From: CBDTTM01 sp965363355
Lineage (GTDB): Bacteria > Bacillota > Negativicutes > Selenomonadales > Selenomonadaceae
Direction of reading: 5' to 3'
Assembly: GCA_965363355.1 (NCBI GenBank)
Contig: CBDTTM010000052.1
Span: forward strand, 1-13,282
Length of the DNA stretch: 13,282 nucleotides
This document shows positions 1 to 6,564 of this stretch, one piece after another. The notes beneath the pieces were generated by a model. It saw nothing but the letters and a program-made list of their open reading frames with translations, was not told the origin of the DNA and did no database searches. The position numbers were made by a program, and so were the translations under genes. Position 1 is the stretch's first letter, and every line of letters starts with the position of its first letter.

Positions 1-177
1 AAAGGCTGGAGTAATTATCTTTTGAAAGTAAAGATGAGATAAAGCTGTGCCGTCATGGATATTTGACGAGCTTGATATAACAGAGCCTTGGTGTATCGTG
101 TCGTAGCCACGCAAAATATGTGCCTGGCAATGCAAGGGGAAAAGGAAAAAAAGAAGAAGGATCATCAATTTTTTCAT
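1..177 (-). CDS. Secreted protein of unknown function, N-terminal part only
   Basis: Reading leftward from an ATG at 177, an open frame of 59 codons runs off the window start. The protein begins MKKLMILLLFFLFPLHCQA, a typical Sec signal peptide: two lysines, a Leu/Phe-rich core, and a likely signal peptidase I cut after CQA (residue 19). The mature part visible (about 40 residues) is rich in Ser, His and Ile, and I do not recognise a family. The start is supported by an AGAGGTG Shine-Dalgarno at 190-184, 6 bases before the ATG, and by a near-consensus promoter at 223-195. The gene is divergent from the ABC transporter lipoprotein and so belongs to a separate unit. The Cys at position 17 does not sit in a good lipobox, so an exported soluble or envelope protein is more likely than a lipoprotein. 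It is truncated by the window edge, not visibly broken. Confidence 0.72.
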   Translation of the reverse strand, partial: MKKLMILLLFFLFPLHCQAHILRGYDTIHQGSVISSSSNIHDGTALSHLYFQKIITPAF

Positions 178-194
178 AAAAAACACCTCTTCTT

Positions 195-223
195 AATATA
201 TCATTCGAAGAATTTTCCGTCAA
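195..223 (-). promoter_or_regulatory. Sigma-A promoter for the divergent secreted-protein gene
   Basis: On the minus strand TTGACG (223-218) is separated by exactly 17 bases from TATATT (200-195). Both hexamers match the sigma-70/sigma-A consensus at five of six positions. The predicted start of transcription is near 188, inside the Shine-Dalgarno (190-184), so the mRNA leader would be only about 11 bases. Confidence 0.65.
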
Positions 224-328
224 TTAGAGCGGTAAAGAAAAAATGTGGTGAAAGGTGAAAAAGATTGAATAGTGACGATAAATGGCGAAAAAATATGTTA
301 ATTGTTTATAAATGCATCAATTTAAACA

Positions 329-357
329 TTTCCTGTTTTAACGAACTAAAGTATAAT
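329..357 (+). promoter_or_regulatory. Probable promoter of the amino acid ABC transporter lipoprotein
   Basis: A perfect TATAAT lies at 352-357, 17 bases after a weak -35 candidate TTTCCT (329-334). Transcription would start near 364 and leave a leader of about 50 bases before the ATG at 416. The intergenic stretch 224-350 is AT-rich. I saw no clear riboswitch fold or operator palindrome in it. Confidence 0.5.
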
Positions 358-415
358 GGAAACATAAAATGAAATTAAGATTAAATCATAGCAAGAGAAA
401 AGGATGGGATTTCAT

Positions 416-1204
416 ATGAAGAAACTTGTTGCAATATGTATGCTTGTGCTTATGGCGGGGGCTATTTTCAGCGGCTGTGGAGCAGATAGCGCAAAAAACA
501 ATGGAACAGCTAAAAAAATAGTAGTCGGACTCGATGACAATTATCCGCCAATGGGCTTTAAAGATGAAAAAAATGAAATTGTTGGCTTCGATATTGATTT
601 GGCAAAAGAAGCTTCGAAACGTTTGAATCGTGAAGTGGAGTTCAAGGCTATTGATTGGTCAAGCAAGGAAGCTGAACTCAAAAGTGGCCGTGTCGATATT
701 TTGTGGAATGGTCTTGATATAACCGATAAGCGCAAAGAAAATATCTTATTCAGTGACCCGTATATGGATAATAAACAGTTGATTTTCTTGCCGAAAGGAT
801 CGAGCATCGCCAGTGAAGCTGATTTAAAGGGCAAGGTCGTTGGGACGCAAAGCGGCAGTTCAGCGGAAGAATATATTGATGGAAACGCAGATTTCAAAGC
901 AAGTATGAAAGAAGTCAAAGCCTATTCGGATTATATCTCCGCATTTATGGATTTGGAAAATGGAAGAATAGAAGCAATCATTGCCGATGAAATCACAGGC
1001 CGTTATTATATGAGCAAACACCCAGATAAGTTCATTGTCCTTGAGGCACCGGTTGGTCCAGTGACCACCTTTGGCATCGGGTTTAGGAAAGATGATCAAA
1101 AACTACGTGATGAAGTACAGACGGTAATGAATGAAATGAAAAAAGATGGAACCATGAGCAAGATTTCAGAAAAATGGTTTGGCAAAGATATAACAAAAAA
1201 ATAA
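416..1204 (+). CDS. Amino acid ABC transporter substrate-binding lipoprotein
   Basis: This is a periplasmic-binding-protein-like receptor (bacterial extracellular solute-binding family 3, the GlnH/HisJ/ArtJ type) that captures a polar amino acid outside the cytoplasmic membrane and hands it to the permease. I choose the ATG at 416, not the one at 404, because AAGGATGG at 400-407 is then a properly spaced Shine-Dalgarno and the protein begins directly with MKK. Residues 1-20 are a lipoprotein signal peptide ending in IFSG, with the lipidated Cys at position 21. Mature domain landmarks are GLDDNYPPMGF near 38-48, GFDIDLAKEA near 57-66, and DITDKRKE near 101-108. That last segment corresponds to the conserved Arg region that grips the ligand carboxylate in this family. 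The length of 262 residues is normal. The specific amino acid cannot be told from sequence alone. A strong hairpin follows at once, so the receptor is probably made in excess over permease and ATPase. Confidence 0.93.
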   Translation: MKKLVAICMLVLMAGAIFSGCGADSAKNNGTAKKIVVGLDDNYPPMGFKDEKNEIVGFDIDLAKEASKRLNREVEFKAIDWSSKEAELKSGRVDILWNGLDITDKRKENILFSDPYMDNKQLIFLPKGSSIASEADLKGKVVGTQSGSSAEEYIDGNADFKASMKEVKAYSDYISAFMDLENGRIEAIIADEITGRYYMSKHPDKFIVLEAPVGPVTTFGIGFRKDDQKLRDEVQTVMNEMKKDGTMSKISEKWFGKDITKK

Positions 1205-1224
1205 GCTTTTAGTAAGAGCTTTTG

Positions 1225-1271
1225 AATAAAGACGCTGCAAATTTCAAATGTTGCAGCGTCTTTATTTTTGC
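1225..1271 (+). terminator. Intercistronic hairpin terminator between receptor and permease
   Basis: A 16-base arm AATAAAGACGCTGCAA (1225-1240) is perfectly complementary to 1251-1266, with a 10-base loop. The right arm ends in T-rich sequence (TTTATTTTTG). It is A/T-rich on both flanks, so it could work in both directions. It sits 21 bases past the receptor stop and about 140 bases before the permease. Confidence 0.85.
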
Positions 1272-1407
1272 TTTTTTACAGGGAGTGTTGTAAAATATCT
1301 TTATATGACGCTTTCTTGCTTTTTCTTGTTAAAGAAACAGATTATCGTAAAGACGGAGAAACGTTCGGGTGCCGTGGCGAAACATTTTATGATTAGGAGA
1401 ATTTTTG

Positions 1408-2052
1408 ATGGAAAAAATGATAGGAACTGTAATGCTGATGCTTGAAGGCTGTGGCATTACCTTGCAGATTTTCTGCATAACGCTGGCATTGTCTTTGCCG
1501 CTAGGTCTTTTGGTGGCATTGGCACGGCTGTCGCATTTTCGTCCGCTCAGCTTTTTGATGGAAGTTTATATTTGGCTGATGCGAGGAACGCCATTGATGC
1601 TGCAATTGTTATTTGTCTATTTTGCACTTCCAATGGTGGGGATTCGTTTACCGGATATCGCAGCTGCACTTTTGGCCTTTACGCTTAACTATGCAGCGTA
1701 TTTTGCGGAGATATTTCGTTCGGGAATCCAGTCAATTGAACGAGGCCAATATGAGGCAGCGAAGACTTTGGGTATGAGCTATGTGCAAACGATGCGGCGG
1801 ATCATCATTCCGCAGATGATCAAAAGAGTTTTGCCGCCAATTAGCAATGAAACGATCAATTTGGTCAAAGACACTTCTTTGATCTATATATTGGCGATGA
1901 ATGACCTTTTAAGGGTGGCGCGCACGATTGTACAAAGAGAATTCGATATGTCGCCATTTCTGATTGCTGCTGTATTTTATTTGGTGATGACTTTTGTTCT
2001 GACCTGGGGTTTCAAAAAACTAGAAACACATTATGCAAAGTATGACGAGTAG
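1408..2052 (+). CDS. Amino acid ABC transporter permease (His/Glu/Gln/Arg/opine family)
   Basis: This is an integral membrane subunit of a polar amino acid importer. The ATG at 1408 is chosen over the TTG at 1405 because AGGAGA (1395-1400) is 7 bases upstream of it. The 214-residue protein has about five membrane segments, roughly at residues 12-38, 50-78, 84-104, 150-170 and 184-206. RGTP at 59-62 is the conserved motif of the HisM/GlnP family. The cytoplasmic coupling loop that docks on the ATPase (EAA motif) runs from about 116 to 136, starting EAAKTLGMSY. With a single permease gene present, the channel is probably a homodimer. The gene is 10 bases upstream of the ATPase start, and the ATPase Shine-Dalgarno overlaps the permease stop codon, so the two are surely co-translated. 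Confidence 0.93.
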   Translation: MEKMIGTVMLMLEGCGITLQIFCITLALSLPLGLLVALARLSHFRPLSFLMEVYIWLMRGTPLMLQLLFVYFALPMVGIRLPDIAAALLAFTLNYAAYFAEIFRSGIQSIERGQYEAAKTLGMSYVQTMRRIIIPQMIKRVLPPISNETINLVKDTSLIYILAMNDLLRVARTIVQREFDMSPFLIAAVFYLVMTFVLTWGFKKLETHYAKYDE

Positions 2053-2062
2053 GGGCAAATGT

Positions 2063-2827
2063 ATGAATAGAGAAATAATGATTCGAATGAAAAATATCCA
2101 TAAGAAATTCAATGAACTGCCTGTATTGAAAGGTATCGACCTTGAGGTAGCGCGTGGTGAGGTTTTAGCTATTATCGGTCCTAGTGGGTCTGGTAAATCA
2201 ACTTTGCTGCGTTGCTTAAATCGCCTTGAGTCAATTGATTGCGGGTCTATTGAAGTCGAAGGTGGATTTTTGGCAAAAGAGGAACACGCGACAGCACAGT
2301 ATGCATCAAGTGACGATGCAAAGCACATTTTGGGGAAAATGGGGATGGTCTTTCAGCAATTCAATTTGTTTCCTCATATGACTGTGTTGGAAAATTTGAT
2401 TGAAGCACCTATCCAAGTAAAGGGCTTGAGCCGAGAGGCAATCATTCCGATTGCCGAAGAACTGCTTGATAAAGTGGGGCTTTTGGACAAAAAAGACAGC
2501 TATCCGGGGCGCCTTTCTGGTGGACAACAGCAAAGAGTTGCGATTGCTAGAGCTTTGGCGATGAAGCCGGATATTATGCTTTTTGATGAACCTACATCAG
2601 CTCTTGACCCAGAACTAACAGGCGAGGTCCTTCGTACCATGCGCCATTTGGCACAGGAACATATGACGATGATCGTTGTGACACATGAAATGGCTTTTGC
2701 CCGCGAAGTTGCGCATAAAGTGATATTTATGGCAGATGGCGAGATCGTCGAACAAGGTGCGCCGCAAGAGTTCTTTACCAATCCACAACAAGATAGAACA
2801 AAAGCGTTCTTAAAGAATATGCTGTGA
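2063..2827 (+). CDS. Amino acid ABC transporter ATP-binding protein
   Basis: This is the GlnQ/HisP-type ATPase that powers the importer at the cytoplasmic face. The ATG at 2063 is preferred because AGGGGC (2051-2056) lies 6 bases upstream; a longer reading from 2033 would run 20 bases into the permease gene. All nucleotide-binding motifs are intact in the 254-residue product: Walker A GPSGSGKST at 39-47, the Q-loop near 98, signature LSGGQQQR at 151-158, Walker B IMLFDEP at 171-177 with catalytic Glu176, D-loop SALD, and the switch His208 in VVTHEM. Between the first beta-layer and the Q-loop (residues 67-94) there is a somewhat longer, Ala/Ser/His-rich loop than in typical GlnQ proteins. The gene forms one unit with the permease upstream and probably with deoC 44 bases downstream. 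Confidence 0.95.
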   Translation: MNREIMIRMKNIHKKFNELPVLKGIDLEVARGEVLAIIGPSGSGKSTLLRCLNRLESIDCGSIEVEGGFLAKEEHATAQYASSDDAKHILGKMGMVFQQFNLFPHMTVLENLIEAPIQVKGLSREAIIPIAEELLDKVGLLDKKDSYPGRLSGGQQQRVAIARALAMKPDIMLFDEPTSALDPELTGEVLRTMRHLAQEHMTMIVVTHEMAFAREVAHKVIFMADGEIVEQGAPQEFFTNPQQDRTKAFLKNML

Positions 2828-2871
2828 GATTTTCAATTTGACATGGATAAAAGTAATGGAGGATAAAAGAT

Positions 2872-3519
2872 ATGGATTTTGCAAAAATGATTGATCATAC
2901 TTTGTTGAAAACGGATGCTAAAAAAGCTGATTTGGAACGCTTATGCCAAGAAGCTATGCAGCATGAATTTGCTTCGGTATGTGTAAGCCCCCTTTGGGTA
3001 AGCTATGCAGCTGAAAAGCTTCAAAAATCAAAAGTGAAAGTCTGCACAGTCATTGGATTTCCTCAAGGAACGGCAACAAGCCAAGTCAAAGCGTTTGAAA
3101 CGTTGAAGGCAATAGAGGCTGGCGCTCAAGAAGTAGACATGGTCATTGCTGTCGGACGCCTCAAAGACGGTGATGATAATTTGGTTGAAGCCGATATTAA
3201 AGCGGTCGTTGATGCGGCAAAAGGCAAGGCTTTAGTCAAAGTCATCATTGAGACTTGCCTGCTCACCGACGAGGAGAAAATTCGGGCGTGCAAGCTTGCC
3301 AAGAGTGCAGGTGCTGATTTTGTCAAAACGTCTACAGGTTTTTCAACTGGAGGAGCTACCGTCCATGATGTAAAATTGATGCGAGAAGCTGTTGGAGAAA
3401 AAATGGGCGTGAAGGCTTCTGGTGGAGTTGGAAACGCTGCGGAAGCTGCTGCTATGGTTGAAGCTGGAGCAACTAGACTTGGAACGAGCCATGGGCTTGA
3501 AATCGTTGGCAATAATTAA
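2872..3519 (+). CDS. deoC: Deoxyribose-phosphate aldolase
   Basis: DERA cleaves 2-deoxy-D-ribose 5-phosphate to acetaldehyde and glyceraldehyde 3-phosphate, the last step of deoxynucleoside salvage, in the cytoplasm. The 215-residue TIM barrel is of the usual short bacterial size. The Schiff-base lysine is Lys152 in VKTSTGF. The proton-relay residues are Asp89 (EVDMVI) and Lys181 (VKASGG), and Lys123 lies in VKVIIET. The phosphate-binding GG of KASGGVG and GTSHG near the C-terminus is present. The start is set by GGAGG at 2858-2862, 9 bases before the ATG. No promoter fits in the 44-base gap after the ATPase gene, so it is probably transcribed with the transporter. That partnership is unexpected, because no deoxynucleoside phosphorylase, phosphopentomutase or nucleoside transporter gene is nearby. 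A strong terminator follows. Confidence 0.96.
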   Translation: MDFAKMIDHTLLKTDAKKADLERLCQEAMQHEFASVCVSPLWVSYAAEKLQKSKVKVCTVIGFPQGTATSQVKAFETLKAIEAGAQEVDMVIAVGRLKDGDDNLVEADIKAVVDAAKGKALVKVIIETCLLTDEEKIRACKLAKSAGADFVKTSTGFSTGGATVHDVKLMREAVGEKMGVKASGGVGNAAEAAAMVEAGATRLGTSHGLEIVGNN

Positions 3520-3531
3520 AGACATGTAGGA

Positions 3532-3563
3532 AAAAAGCGTCTTTATGCAAAGACGCTTTTTCT
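3532..3563 (+). terminator. Rho-independent terminator after deoC
   Basis: The perfect 13-base arms AAAAAGCGTCTTT (3532-3544) and AAAGACGCTTTTT (3549-3561) enclose a 4-base loop ATGC and end in a T run. The A-rich left flank means it could also stop transcription arriving from the other side. Confidence 0.9.
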
Positions 3564-3578
3564 GCTGCAAGTTCATCC

Positions 3579-3607
3579 TTGCATTTTGCTGGTAGAACAG
3601 CGATAAT
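3579..3607 (+). promoter_or_regulatory. Possible promoter of the amidase gene
   Basis: TTGCAT (3579-3584) and GATAAT (3602-3607) are separated by 17 bases. The start would be near 3614, giving a leader of about 37 bases that holds the GGAGGG ribosome site. The -35 is weak, and the -10 matches at five of six positions. Confidence 0.42.
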
Positions 3608-3650
3608 TAAGTAATGAATAAATCCGAGATATAATAGCGGAGGGTCCTTT

Positions 3651-4760
3651 ATGCATAGAGTTTTAATTGGCGTTTTCATGATTTTTTTCTGGATCGTTTG
3701 TCCATCTTTAGGACAAGCAGCGGATTTTCAGGAGAAGGTCGATGGATTAGCTGAGATAAAAAATATTCGGGTACACAGCAATCAGGACAGAGTTCGAGTT
3801 GTCGTCGATGCTACACAAGAGGTTTCTTACCAGACGATGGTTTTATCCAATCCGCAGAGGATTGTCGTGGATATAAATGGAGCATGGGTTGGACCGACGG
3901 TTACAAGAAGCCAGTCCATTGACAGCGGTTTTGCCAGCAAAGTCCGTATCAGTCAGTTCAATGCCAATACGGTAAGGATCGTCGTTGAAACAAATGTCGG
4001 TAAAGATGCGTACCAGGTTTTCCCTTTAAATGGAGGGGATGCGGCTTATCGCGTTGTCATGGATTTTGGCAGCGGCGGGGGGCAAGGCAGTACACCTCCT
4101 GCAGCTCAGCCAATTTCCAATCAAGGCACTGCAGCAGATCCACCTGCGCCAGTAGTTGTTGAACCGGTATATGATTCAGCAGGCATTGCTGGTAAAACAA
4201 TTGTTCTTGATCCAGGGCATGGCGGAAGTGATTCTGGAGCGATTGGGCCTACCGGCGTGACGGAAAAGAGCATAACTTTGCGCGTGGCTACTGAACTGCG
4301 GCAATTGCTTTTAGATGCAGGGGCGAAGGTGCTGATGACGCGGACGACAGATGTCGATGTGGCTCCTCAGCCAGCGACAGATGCAGGAGAACTTCAGGCT
4401 CGTTGTGATGTTGCGAACCAGGCAAAAGCGGATATATTTTTGAGCATCCATATGGATTCGTTTTCAAATGGATCGGCCAAGGGTACGACTGGTTATTATT
4501 ATGCCAAAGGCTCGCAGGCGGGAAAACGATTGGCGGATTGTGTTCGTCAGGGAGTTATCAATCAGATAGGAACCAGCGACCGCGGTACTAAAAGTTGCAA
4601 TTTTTATGTTGTGAAAAATACGACGATGCCAGCAAGCTTAGTCGAATTGGCTTTTGTATCGAATTCACAGGAAGAAACACTGATGAATTCTACCGATGGA
4701 ATCAAAAAAGCGGCTAAAGGAATTTTCAATGGGATGAGCCAATATTTCGCCGGCAACTAG
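3651..4760 (+). CDS. Exported N-acetylmuramoyl-L-alanine amidase with AMIN domain
   Basis: This zinc-dependent amidase (Amidase_3 family, AmiC/CwlC-like) cuts the bond between N-acetylmuramic acid and L-alanine in peptidoglycan, and is typically used for septum splitting or wall turnover. GGAGGG at 3639-3644 supports the ATG at 3651. Residues 1-23 form a Sec signal peptide ending GQA. Residues about 37-140 are an AMIN domain (beta-rich, with repeated VRVVVD-like strands), which targets such enzymes to the septum or to wall polymers. Residues 141-180 are a Gly/Pro/Ala linker. The catalytic domain (181-367) shows the zinc ligands His190 (DPGHGG), Glu205 (VTEKS) and His267 (SIHMDS), plus catalytic Glu332 (LVELAFVSN). 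SIHMDS replaces the commoner SIHANA around the third ligand. The AMIN-Amidase_3 order is typical of Gram-negative and diderm cells, which fits Negativicutes. The gene appears monocistronic. Confidence 0.95.
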   Translation: MHRVLIGVFMIFFWIVCPSLGQAADFQEKVDGLAEIKNIRVHSNQDRVRVVVDATQEVSYQTMVLSNPQRIVVDINGAWVGPTVTRSQSIDSGFASKVRISQFNANTVRIVVETNVGKDAYQVFPLNGGDAAYRVVMDFGSGGGQGSTPPAAQPISNQGTAADPPAPVVVEPVYDSAGIAGKTIVLDPGHGGSDSGAIGPTGVTEKSITLRVATELRQLLLDAGAKVLMTRTTDVDVAPQPATDAGELQARCDVANQAKADIFLSIHMDSFSNGSAKGTTGYYYAKGSQAGKRLADCVRQGVINQIGTSDRGTKSCNFYVVKNTTMPASLVELAFVSNSQEETLMNSTDGIKKAAKGIFNGMSQYFAGN

Positions 4761-4765
4761 TATGC

Positions 4766-4794
4766 TTGACGTGTAAAGAAGTTTCCATTAAAAT
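4766..4794 (+). promoter_or_regulatory. Sigma-A promoter of the SEC-C protein gene
   Basis: TTGACG (4766-4771), 17 bases, then TAAAAT (4789-4794); each hexamer matches consensus at five of six positions. It starts just 6 bases after the amidase stop codon. The predicted transcript start is near 4801, giving a 70-base leader that contains the hairpin at 4814-4848. Confidence 0.65.
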
Positions 4795-4813
4795 ATAAAA
4801 AAGAATGTTATGC

Positions 4814-4848
4814 ACAGAGCCTTATTGGGGTTGCCAATAAGGCTCTGT
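4814..4848 (+). promoter_or_regulatory. Strong hairpin in the leader of the SEC-C protein mRNA
   Basis: ACAGAGCCTTATTGG (4814-4828) pairs perfectly with 4834-4848 around a 5-base loop GGTTG. The downstream base of the stem is followed by TGTGAATG, so there is no T run and it should not be an efficient terminator for plus-strand transcripts. It ends 11 bases before the GAGG ribosome site (4860-4863). It could stabilise the mRNA, end amidase transcripts poorly, or regulate translation. On the minus strand a T-rich run follows only after about 10 bases. Confidence 0.6.
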
Positions 4849-4870
4849 TGTGTGAATGTGAGGCTATGAT

Positions 4871-6103
4871 ATGACAGACGAAGATAAGGATAAAGAACAG
4901 CTTTTTTCAGATATAGAAGCTGAGTGGAAGCAGCAGATGGAACAGAGACGTAAGGGGATTTTGCGCCATAAAATTCCGGAAAATCGGGATTTATTGACGG
5001 CATTAATGTCTATGACCAAGCAAGAATTAGACGATATAAGGTATAATCTTTGTGTTTCAGGAATCAGTTCGCTCAAAAAAAATGATATGGCGAAAGCCTT
5101 GGTTCCGGAAGTGGAAGCTTTTTCAAAACGTTGGTTTGTTACGATTGGTATTGAACAGTACAATATTTTGACTAGTATCACGCGCAACAATGGCATCAGT
5201 ACAAGCCTGAATGAAGATGATGTGCGCCTTGATTACATGCGGTGTTTGGGCATCTTATTTTATGGCGAAAAAGATGGTAAGCAGGCATGGTATATGCCAG
5301 ATGAAGTATTGGCAGTTTACACGAAATTAGATAATGCGGCAGACTACAAAAAAGCAGTGACGCTCAATGATGAAATCATGCGCCTGACGGGTGGCCTCTT
5401 ATTTTATTATGGTTACATGAACTATGACCAATTGTTTGCCAAAGTCAATCACTATCTCAGCGATGAGGATAAAATCGAGTTCGCTGATTTCATGGGTGTA
5501 TTGATCAACGGTGCGTGTTGGCAGGAAAATGTCATCAACACGGAGCATGGCATGCATTATTATACAGTCATGGATGTCAATAAACTCGAATCAGAGCAGG
5601 CTCAGCGCGATGATTTGGACTTTGCCGAACTTCCATATGATAAGATTTATGAAGCTGGTGAAAATAATTACATAGAGGCTACGGAGGAATACAAAGCCTT
5701 TGCTCAATTTTTGATGACAGCATTCAAGCTCGATGTTCTTGAAGCAGCAGATGTTGTCGGTGAAGTCTATATCTTGATTCAAAATGGAGAGAAATCAGCA
5801 GAGGTCATCGAGTATTTTGGTAAGTTCGGCTTTTTGAAAGATAAAAAAATAGCTGAAAAATTGATGGACTGTTATGTTGCTTTTAATAATACATCCCGTC
5901 AATGGCTCTTAAAAGGACATTCTTCAGCAGAAATAAATGGTAGTAGAGCCGCTGCAGCTCCATTTGTCCCTAAAACGATGAAGAATAATGTCGTTAAATT
6001 CGTGCCGCGCAGCGCTGCTGTGGGGCGCAATGATCCTTGTCCATGCGGCAGTGGCAAAAAGTATAAAAAGTGTTGTTTGAATAAAGATTTAAAGAATGAA
6101 TAA
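4871..6103 (+). CDS. SEC-C zinc-motif protein, function unknown
   Basis: This is a 410-residue cytoplasmic protein with no signal peptide or membrane segment. Its C-terminus is a textbook SEC-C zinc motif, GRNDPCPCGSGKKYKKCC at residues 385-402, with Cys390, Cys392, Cys401 and Cys402. The same motif forms the SecB- and ribosome-binding tail of SecA, and it is also found on many unrelated proteins. Near residues 45-80 the stretch MTKQELDDIRYNLCVSGIS followed by a Lys-rich helix resembles the small helical fold seen at the N-terminus of Rho or in SAP/HeH domains; this is inference. The middle (about 85-355) is acidic, helical and rich in Tyr and Asp, and I do not recognise a family there. GAGG at 4860-4863 supports this ATG. 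The gene is bounded by its own promoter and terminator, so it is monocistronic, and its role cannot be deduced from its neighbours. Confidence 0.85.
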   Translation: MTDEDKDKEQLFSDIEAEWKQQMEQRRKGILRHKIPENRDLLTALMSMTKQELDDIRYNLCVSGISSLKKNDMAKALVPEVEAFSKRWFVTIGIEQYNILTSITRNNGISTSLNEDDVRLDYMRCLGILFYGEKDGKQAWYMPDEVLAVYTKLDNAADYKKAVTLNDEIMRLTGGLLFYYGYMNYDQLFAKVNHYLSDEDKIEFADFMGVLINGACWQENVINTEHGMHYYTVMDVNKLESEQAQRDDLDFAELPYDKIYEAGENNYIEATEEYKAFAQFLMTAFKLDVLEAADVVGEVYILIQNGEKSAEVIEYFGKFGFLKDKKIAEKLMDCYVAFNNTSRQWLLKGHSSAEINGSRAAAAPFVPKTMKNNVVKFVPRSAAVGRNDPCPCGSGKKYKKCCLNKDLKNE

Positions 6104-6152
6104 ATGGGAATATAAGGATGAAATCTAGCCGGAATTAAAAATTAGTAGAACT

Positions 6153-6196
6153 GAGGTCATGCGTTGATGCGATCAATGTGTGACCTCTGTTTTTGT
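6153..6196 (+). terminator. Rho-independent terminator after the SEC-C gene
   Basis: A 16-base-pair stem is formed by 6153-6168 and 6172-6187, with GAGGTCA pairing to TGACCTC at the base, three G-T wobbles and a 3-base loop GCG. It is followed by TGTTTTTG. Confidence 0.88.
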
Positions 6197-6423
6197 TATC
6201 ATGAAATAAATTAAGTTTATACGATATTTTTTTCACATACAAACAATATAAAATAATATAAAATAAATGGGGAAACAAGAAAGAATATTATAAAAATTCT
6301 CCCTGTAAAAACAAATGAATAATACGAATAGACATAAACAAAAATTAGTGTAACATATAGGAATTTAATTGTAGTGTTTTTGTAAAATATTAAAAAAAAA
6401 TCTGACAATTTTTTAAAATGATA

Positions 6424-6452
6424 TTGACAAAGAAACGTGAAAGTAGTAACTT
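6424..6452 (+). promoter_or_regulatory. Possible upstream promoter of ndh
   Basis: A perfect -35 TTGACA (6424-6429) is followed 17 bases later by TAACTT (6447-6452), a poor -10. The first palindrome (6459-6474) would then cover the transcription start. A second, weaker candidate is TTGTTG (6524-6529) with TAAAGT (6546-6551), whose -10 overlaps the second palindrome. Which of the two is used cannot be settled by eye. Confidence 0.35.
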
Positions 6453-6458
6453 AGTAAA

Positions 6459-6474
6459 TGTGAAATGAATCACT
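6459..6474 (+). promoter_or_regulatory. Rex- or CRP/FNR-like operator 1 upstream of ndh
   Basis: TGTGAAATGAATCACT reads as GTGAA-N4-ATCAC, one base off the symmetric GTGAA-N4-TTCAC core of Rex operators. It also reads as TGTGA-N6-TCACT, one base off the CRP consensus. The centre is at 6466/6467, 144 bases before the ndh start codon. Confidence 0.5.
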
Positions 6475-6548
6475 TATATGCTGACAACAGCAAAAATGAA
6501 ATAAATTGTATGTCAAAGCATATTTGTTGGGCATGATTTTTTCTGTAA

Positions 6549-6564
6549 AGTGAATAGATTCACA
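6549..6564 (+). promoter_or_regulatory. Rex- or CRP/FNR-like operator 2 upstream of ndh
   Basis: AGTGAATAGATTCACA contains a perfect GTGAA-N4-TTCAC palindrome (6550-6563), the core of the Rex consensus. It can also be read as GTGA-N6-TCACA, the CRP frame. The centre at 6556/6557 is exactly 90 bp from operator 1. Rex control of ndh is known in Bacillus subtilis, which makes the Rex reading the more natural one. Confidence 0.58.

Noticed and set aside
1248..1445. Plus-strand open frame of 65 codons between receptor and permease
   Set aside because: It begins inside the terminator stem, runs out of frame into the permease gene, has no ribosome site and shows no recognisable protein features.
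2838..2869. Perfect TTGACA at 2838-2843 as a promoter for deoC
   Set aside because: With normal spacing the -10 would fall at 2861-2866 on the ribosome site, and transcription would start at or after the ATG at 2872. No usable -10 is present.
3126..3512. Minus-strand open frame of 128 codons opposite deoC
   Set aside because: It is the antisense shadow of a clear, fully conserved aldolase gene, with Ser/Ala/Pro composition typical of such shadows and no ribosome site.
3630..3635. TATAAT just before the amidase gene
   Set aside because: Its -35 position reads TTAAGT, and the start would fall inside the GGAGGG ribosome site. The TTGCAT/GATAAT pair further upstream gives a more normal leader.
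6217..6408. Minus-strand open frame of 63 codons in the ndh upstream region
   Set aside because: It starts with TTG and has no ribosome site, and its Phe/Ile/Tyr composition is what AT-rich noncoding DNA produces when read.
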